Translations under genes and position numbers: made by a program | Shown: positions 57,708 through 64,000 of the stretch, in pieces | Position numbering within the stretch: the stretch's first letter is position 1 | How the letters are laid out: each line of letters starts with the position of its first letter | NCBI GenBank assembly: GCA_040954595.2 | Contig: CM082580.2 | Span: 2,914,001-2,978,000 of the forward strand | Direction of reading: 5' to 3' | Length of the DNA: 64,000 nt | Origin: Balanoglossus misakiensis | Lineage: Eukaryota; Hemichordata | Notes under the pieces: generated by a model | Told to the model about the DNA's origin: nothing | Seen by the model: the letters and a program-made list of their open reading frames with translations, nothing else | The model's database searches: none

Positions 57708-58240
57708 CTTCGATTACCTAATTTAGCAAAAGAATGGTATGCATTTAAAAAAATCAGTTGTCTCATCCCAGTTTATACACAAAAAAAGTGCACTGCTCAA
57801 CAATATTTGCCAGTGTTTCAGACAATTTTAAAGATGGTTGCAATGTTTCCTCTGAGAGCACGTCCACGCAAATAATAAACCTGTTCCCCCTAAAATTTCA
57901 GGTGTGGGCCACAGGGTATGGCATCAATTTGCTGCAGACTTCTATACAAAGAGAAATTACCGGTCAACAGTTTTTGGAATGAACTACCGAACTACAGTGC
58001 ATTGCCCTGTCAGGCAACAGTTCCAAAAATGGTTGCCTGGCTTACGTTGGAAAGCACCATTTACGCGTGCACTCCTGAAAATGTAAACTTAGAAGATGGT
58101 GATCTGGTATGGGACCCGGCCCAACTTGATGACGGCAGACTGTTTTGGCGAGACTAAAAGTCCCTCGGGGAAACAAATGTATATGCTGGCCTATTACCCC
58201 AGATTTGAACAACGTATTCATAATGTAATGACTATTGTAG

Positions 58241-58318
58241 TCTAGTACCTAGCCGCATATTTTGTCCGCTTTGCTTCCAAAACTAAGCAAAGCGGACAAA
58301 ATACGGCTAGGTACTAGA
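58241..58318. repeat. Near-perfect 35 bp-arm hairpin
   Basis: Left arm 58241-58276 (begins TCTAGTACCTAGCCGCATAT) and right arm 58285-58318 are complementary apart from one 2-nt indel, with an 8 nt loop. A half copy occurs at 35145-35176. Confidence 0.85.
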
Positions 58319-58859
58319 TTATGACTAATAGTACGTCCACGCTTAGCTACAGTTCAGTATATCTAGGATTTAATTTGTTTTTGCGACAGGGCAAAACCAG
58401 GTTATGCTGCCCAACACACAAACAAGGCAAAATCGAGCTCCTAACTGGAGCTAGTGCTAATCCAGGCTTTGCTGTGATGAGTGATAAAAATAAATTTACA
58501 GCCTTGGGCTGAGCATTGAGAAACTGTACAGGCGTGCATTGAAAACAATGGAAGGCAGTTGGGTTCCCACGCTGATTATTTTTCGTGTGGGTGCAAAATA
58601 TGTCGTGTCTTCTACCCGCAACTACGTTAGACGATTCTTATATTGGTACGAGATTACTTCCGGACTGTTGGCCGACAACATGCACATATGACGCATGACG
58701 TAAACAGCGCAGTGACCATAACACATGGCACAAGTGACATCCAGTATTTTAAGCACAGAAAGCATTCCTTAATCCGTATATAACGTATATCACATTGTAT
58801 TAAATTAAGTATCCGCTTGGGCAAGCACAAAGAATAGCAAAAATAAACGACAACTCAAA

Positions 58860-59003
58860 ATGGACGGAAAGGCTTCGTCTTATTCGCAGTCACGATTTGC
58901 CCTCTTGAGGCCTCATTTAGTAAACTGGTTTCCACTGCATGAACAGAAGTGGCGATGCCTTTGTTACAAATTCTCAACCCAGCCGCATTTACGGCGACTG
59001 TAA
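58860..59003 (+). CDS. Small open frame, 47 aa, unknown
   Basis: It reads MDGKASSYSQSRFALLRP and onward to QPHLRRL then TAA. The codon choice looks plausible, and a GTAATG donor overlaps the stop, so it could be a short first exon. No family resemblance and no linked exon were found, so it may be chance. Confidence 0.15.
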   Translation: MDGKASSYSQSRFALLRPHLVNWFPLHEQKWRCLCYKFSTQPHLRRL

Positions 59004-59598
59004 TGTATAAAATTGGCTTAAAAGGGATTAACACCAAAACTATAACGATTTATGCACCCACCTTTGCAAACGTGAAGAAGACGCCACCTGCTTACTAAAA
59101 TTAGTACAACTCGTTTTGAACCAATTTGCTGATGTAGGAAGTGCCCCTTGCCACAAAATCTATGGTTGCCCAAGTGTAGCTATGCGCCAGAGAATGGGAG
59201 AATGGTGAGAACGTTAAAACATCAGTAATGGCAGTAAAACATTATTGACGGCAATTTAAAAAATTTACATAGTTCAGAAATCTTCAATAATTGGATTGTA
59301 TTAGTCAATATTCTGTAAAGACTAAATATTAAATACCGAATTATTTTATTTCTTGAGCCCTTTTCGGCTACCATATGCAGTGACGTCATGACTGCGCAGT
59401 CGCATTCCTCAATTTTCTTAGTCGCCATATTAGATACCAGGGCGTAAGGATGTGACAATGACTGCGTGGAAAATTTCCAGATTTCTTCGCGTGAAAAGGA
59501 GCAAGAAAGCAGCATAAACACTACAAGTATACACCTTATGAGCTCTAGAACACACCAGTACCGTTAGTATATGCGGTCACAACTTTTAACTAGGCGAA

Positions 59599-59670
59599 AT
59601 GGCTCTTGAAAGCCTGTTTGAAATCCCCCCACCCTTAGTGAACGGTGATGAAAAGAAAGAAACAGAACAG
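59599..59670 (+). CDS. Putative first coding exon of an unidentified gene
   Basis: An ATG in good context (GCGAAATGG) begins MALESLFEIPPPLVNGDEKK and continues to ETEQ, followed by CAG|GTCGAG. An alternative donor is AAAG|GTCAAG after 59684. The frame hits a stop at 59707-59709, so splicing would be needed. Support comes from amino-acid composition, the CRE/NRF-1/YY1-like sites just upstream and the divergent placement relative to SUPT5H. Neither donor is a strong consensus, and I found no following exon before 64000. I do not recognise the product. Confidence 0.35.
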
Positions 59671-59709
59671 GTCGAGAATGAAAGGTCAAGTAACGCTCTG
59701 TGGATTTAA

Positions 59710-62700
59710 TACCGATATTTTCAGTCTTACGGCGGATTTTTGTTGTCTCCTAATAGGTAAACTCGGTATTTTGAGGGGGAATTTCCTGGAAAAAGGTCAT
59801 TGCGGGTAAGCTGGCATAAATTATGCAAATTGAGTGCATAATTTATGTAAATTGAGAGTGACTGATGTGTGGTCAGCTGGTACAGTACACCATGTTGTAA
59901 TGTACAGCACAGCACTTCAAGATCATTCTGTTCTCAGTATATTGGTATGCTGTAGCAGGGATACTTTCACTTTCTGTGCGTACTTCTAATATCTCTTTTT
60001 TAATTGTAAACTTGTAATATTTTGTTCACCATTGAACCAATAGCTGTTGGCTGAGGCATCTCTGGCTTCCCCCAACTGTTAAAACACCCTTTGCAGCCAT
60101 GTAGGTGATACTGCCAAGGTATCTCTCTTGTATGTGTATTTGAGCAGTTGCGATCGTGACATCAGACGTATTTTACACTTACAGAAATATCCAATTTAAC
60201 GTGGGTGCATGTGAAGAAAGATCAGAATCTGAATTTTTTAGATGACTTGCAATGTGTTACAAATTGGACATACAACATGAATGTTGTATAGAGTACGCCG
60301 AACATATTTTTTTCATTCCTTCCGCCATTGCTTGGAATTTTTTTTTTTTTCGTTAATTCATTGAGTTCCCCTCTTTCCTAAGGTAGCACATTGAAGTGCT
60401 GTATTGAGGAAAATATTGGCATGCAAGTTAAATAACAAAATGTCTATGCAGGGTGTTTCAAATTTTAGAAGAAAATTTATAAACATAAGAAAATTAAATA
60501 GACATGGAATATGGTAGATAAAACACCAGACTTTGGTTAATATTGGAAGTACCATTTCAAGTCACTTATTTAAATCTTTTATATTTCATAATATATTTGA
60601 AGGAGAAAATTGTGAGATTATTTTATAATTTCGGATTATAGAAACAATACTGATGTGTAAACACTAGTAGTTTTTCTATCTAATATCAGTCTGATATTTT
60701 GCTAAAATATACAGATAACTGAGTACACAGGCAAAGCATGTTATAAAATAATATTATATAATCCATTAAAATAAATGGATAGCATGAAATTTGTTGTTTT
60801 AAAGATACTGAGAAAAAATCCTAACATTTTAATCAAGTAGTCGGCTATGCTTTATGCATCAATGCAATTTGAGAAATTAGTAATTGCAACTTTCTGTTTG
60901 CCACAATGGCGAAACGTGACATTGAGAGTTTTTCTTTGTTAATTTTAAATGACTTCAAAGTTGCATTTTCTTCCATTGAATGTTTTGGGAAGTTTCTCAT
61001 TCCTTGCCATTTTGACATTTTGGTATAAATTCTTGCCTGGCCTTTTGAAGCTGGTTAAACAGCAGCTAGTGCATTTTAATATGACCTTTGACCTTATGCT
61101 AATAACCATGTCCTCTGTAAATGCCCTTTGACCATATCGTACAAACTCAAAATGGTCACTGTACTCTGTACGTAATGAAAGCGTATACAATGTAGTAACC
61201 ATGTCTGCTTGCATGGTTGTATGGAAGTAACAAAGGCCTTTCATCCTTTTGAACTATACATTGAGTATTTGGAAGAAAAAAATTGATAGTGATATTTTAT
61301 TCAAAACACAAAAACACTTTACAAACAATTTGTTTTGTCTAGCAAAGTAGCATGATCTTATTAAAACCTAATATCATTTGAAATAGGTCACATGGAAACC
61401 ATATTCCCCCAGAATTTCTGATTGGATATTGACTTATTAGCATAAAATGCATTGATATGATAATAACTGTTTTCACAAAATTAAAAGGAAATGGTGGATA
61501 CCATTTAATTGCTAAGGAGAGGGTATTACCTCCCCTAGTTACTTTAAAAAAATCAAAAGTCAAATTCAGGTGATGTTTGTCCCTTTGGTGAGTGGTTTAT
61601 AAATATACAAAATACACATACCATGAATAGAACTACTGTAAAACGGGTTATTTTCGCGAAATACCCAAGAGCCAAAAAACTTTGAACTGTGGCATTCTGA
61701 GCATAAGCAATTTATCTAAGCTAAAAAAGAAAATGTTTTATCCTAAATGTACTAAAGTTGCTTTAAATTTTACCAACTAGCCACAATCTAAAAAAGATAT
61801 GTATGCAACAACCACTTTGTTTTGTTTGTAGTCTTATCAAGTCCTGCATAGTTCCTAAAATCTTTCAGGGTGGGGGGCAATTGCCACCATGTTGGCTGTC
61901 ATGAGGTGGTAGAATTTGCAGATGCATGTGTCTATCTAAGGTAGTAAGCATCCACAGGCTTAGATCTGATATTCCTGAACCAATTTCACTTCAACTTGAC
62001 TCAAGGTTAGGTCCATATAGTATAATATACATATGCAGATCATTTTATTTGATAAATCCAATAATTTTCATATGGTTGCAAGGTAGCCATTTTTGAAATG
62101 TTTCGTGATGTCCAAATATTGTGAATTGGTTTCTTTCTTAAAGTTAAACAGATAACACAGGACAAAAAATGGCACATGCCAATTGAAGACTGTTTTTTTG
62201 CACATGCATAGTTTAGGGATTTAGTGGCACTTGTCTGTTACTCTTGAATGCACATATAAGTAGAAGTACTCCTGTCACACACTCTACACCATGCACTGTG
62301 ATGTCACACACAAATTTTCGCAAATGCTTCCTGTTAATACAATTAAACTAAAGGGACACAATCATCATCTTGGGTTATGACATTTATAAAAAAACTGATA
62401 TGCAGAATTATAAAGCTGTTACCACTAGCAACACTAGTTTGCAAAAAGGCAATGTGGACAAAAATATGTTCATGAACAAAATACAGAGCTCTAGAAAGGT
62501 AAATTTTAAGGGGACCTCATTGTGACAAAACAGTCTGTCACAACTGTTCAAGTGCTGCTGGTAAAACTGAACATAATGTCATTAAAGTGGAGAATGGAAA
62601 ATTCAAGCATACATTTATTAATATGTTTCAAGCTACAATGATTGCTGTGACTTCCATAGCAACTGCGTGACAAATACTGACATCCCTGCCAACCACATAA

Positions 62701-64000
62701 CCCATAAATGTGACTGTGCATCATTTGTATAATTCAATCAAGAAATTGCTAATTGGGGACCGATTTCCCAAAATGTGATTCAAAAATTGTGATCTTAAAG
62801 CCCCTGTAGCTGCAGTAACCTATGGCCATTTAAAGGGGATATTAACCCCAAGTTTCAGGGTACAAAAGAGATTTCAAAAATTCCATTGTTGCGATGAATT
62901 CATTCACTAGTCACTTCCCATGTACAGAGTCAGCTGCCTACATGTACTTTAAGTTGAAAATACAAAATTGACCTTATGTTGCAATCGGAGAAATCGGCAT
63001 TGTCGGCTATTGCAAGAAATATCACTTTCTGCACTACACTAGAATCGCTTTCCTCTGTCTGTTCTGTCTCTTGGTCTTAGATTGTGAGCTCTGGCTCAAA
63101 ATTGTAACCTACTATCGGAGTACCTGTGGCCATTACGTCGTAGATCTTGTGGAAACGGATGTTTGCAATAACTTTAACAAAGCCCAGTGGGAAATTTGTC
63201 CTATAATTTTTCTTGTTTCAATTTGACAATCATTTGACAAAAGCTTATAAGCAGCCAAGAAATCTCTACTGAGCAACCACACTGTAATATGCTAAAGGGT
63301 GGACCATTTAAAAGTCTAGGGGGGGGGGGGTCTGGAAGTTTTAAAAAAAAGATTCCCAGCAAATGTCAATGAAAAAAATCAGCCAGCCAGAGAGAGCTCG
63401 GAAAATAAAATAAGATGATGCATTTGGGTGAAAGGAAAAAAAATCCATCAAATGTTACTTTCTGGAACGCATTTATTCATTTTCCAGGTGTCCTTCAGGT
63501 GCAAATTGTGTAAGATATACTATGTTTCTTTGGCCGAATTGAGAAGGGGAGTTACACGAGTACAATAGATGTATTGCAATTAGGCCACCCAGAGACAAGG
63601 TCAAAGATGTCTTCTAGAATTATTTTTAGAATAATTCAATTGTGAATTCAACTGACTATCTTTAAAATTGCTGTTTTCAGATGTTCAATGGGAACTTTTT
63701 TTATCATCTAAATTACACTCAGTTCCTGAGGCGTAAACAGTTGAAATTTTACACATTATGTCTCAACGGGTTTCTGATGTACATTTTCATCCATGTGCTG
63801 TAAAGGACTGGACATTTTTGTCGTTGGAAAAAAATTCCTACCCAAATAATAAAAAAAGTTGGCAGAAATTAGAGAGTGAAATAAATGACTGGTGGATCTG
63901 GTACAAAAAAACATCTAATGCCACCTCATCAATCTCCTAGACCAGGTCCACCCCCAATGCTGTAGCTACAGCAAATCTGCAAGGTGTGTAGATCTGGGTA
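59710..64000. other. Right-end region without recognised genes
   Basis: AT-rich DNA with no exon I can support on either strand. It holds a palindrome at 59815-59847, a terminal fragment of the TA-flanked MITE at 61634-61680, and a G-run near 63320. A 60-codon open frame at 63758-63940 has no recognisable motif. If the gene starting at 59599 is real, this is probably its first intron. Confidence 0.4.
61634..61680. mobile_element. Family F MITE, terminal fragment
   Basis: TACTGTAAAACGGGTTATTT and then TCGCGAAATACCCAAGAGCC; the rest of the element is absent. Confidence 0.6.

Larger units (their letters stand above)
57708..59598. promoter_or_regulatory. Divergent region between SUPT5H and an unidentified plus-strand gene
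   Basis: It contains a perfect CRE TGACGTCA at 59382-59389, adjoining ACTGCGCAGTCGC (NRF-1-like GCGCA core), and a YY1-like GTCGCCATATTAG at 59421-59433. A minus-strand acceptor-like AAATTAG just above the SUPT5H ATG suggests an untranslated first exon, with transcription starting further right, possibly near 59.4 kb. A 76 bp hairpin lies at 58241-58318, and a 48-codon open frame at 58860-59003. Confidence 0.5.

Noticed and set aside
63758-63940. 60-codon plus-strand frame beginning MSQRVSDVHFHP
   Set aside because: Possible exon, but there is no matching acceptor or partner exon and the composition is AT-driven.

Overview
The window is animal nuclear DNA. It is AT-rich, its genes are cut into many small exons by GT-AG introns of 0.1 to 8.7 kb, and it is densely seeded with short inverted-repeat transposons. 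The genes read closest to invertebrate deuterostome proteins; from memory the kinesin stalk is nearest to sea urchin kinesin heavy chain. An echinoderm or hemichordate (acorn worm) source is the best guess. No species marker is present, so this is inference.

Layout. (1) 780-3728, minus strand: the first five coding exons of dynactin subunit 2 (DCTN2, p50 dynamitin); the rest of the gene runs off the left edge. (2) 3729-4288: a 560 bp divergent promoter. (3) 4289-24400, plus strand: a complete 26-exon kinesin-1 heavy chain gene (KIF5/KHC), 1156 aa, with an unusually long C-terminal tail and several possible alternative ends. (4) 24401-30520: its 3' UTR and intergenic DNA with four foldback or MITE insertions. 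(5) 30521-42225, minus strand: a five-exon BTB-BACK gene resembling Drosophila serine-enriched protein (gprs), with an 8.7 kb first intron. (6) 44069-57707, minus strand: a complete 22-exon SUPT5H (SPT5/DSIF large subunit), 1095 aa. (7) 57708-59598: a second divergent promoter region with CRE and YY1-like sites, then a short plus-strand first exon (59599) of an unidentified gene. From there to 64000 no convincing exon is visible.

Exon joins were made by hand from splice sites. The KIF5, SUPT5H and BTB-BACK models each give one uninterrupted reading frame across all junctions (3471, 3288 and 1227 nt), which is strong internal support.

Functionally, KIF5 drives plus-end microtubule transport and DCTN2 belongs to dynactin, the cofactor of the opposing minus-end motor dynein. 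They share one promoter region here. The same head-to-head DCTN2/KIF5A arrangement exists in human (12q13), so this looks like deeply conserved microsynteny. SUPT5H is the Pol II pausing and elongation factor and has no evident link to its neighbours.

Mobile DNA is the other main theme. At least five short non-autonomous families are bounded by TTAA, and several share AGG-type termini. One element sits inside another, and a third copy in the window preserves the matching empty site, which shows directly that TTAA is the target-site duplication. No CRISPR array, rRNA, tRNA or transposase gene was seen.
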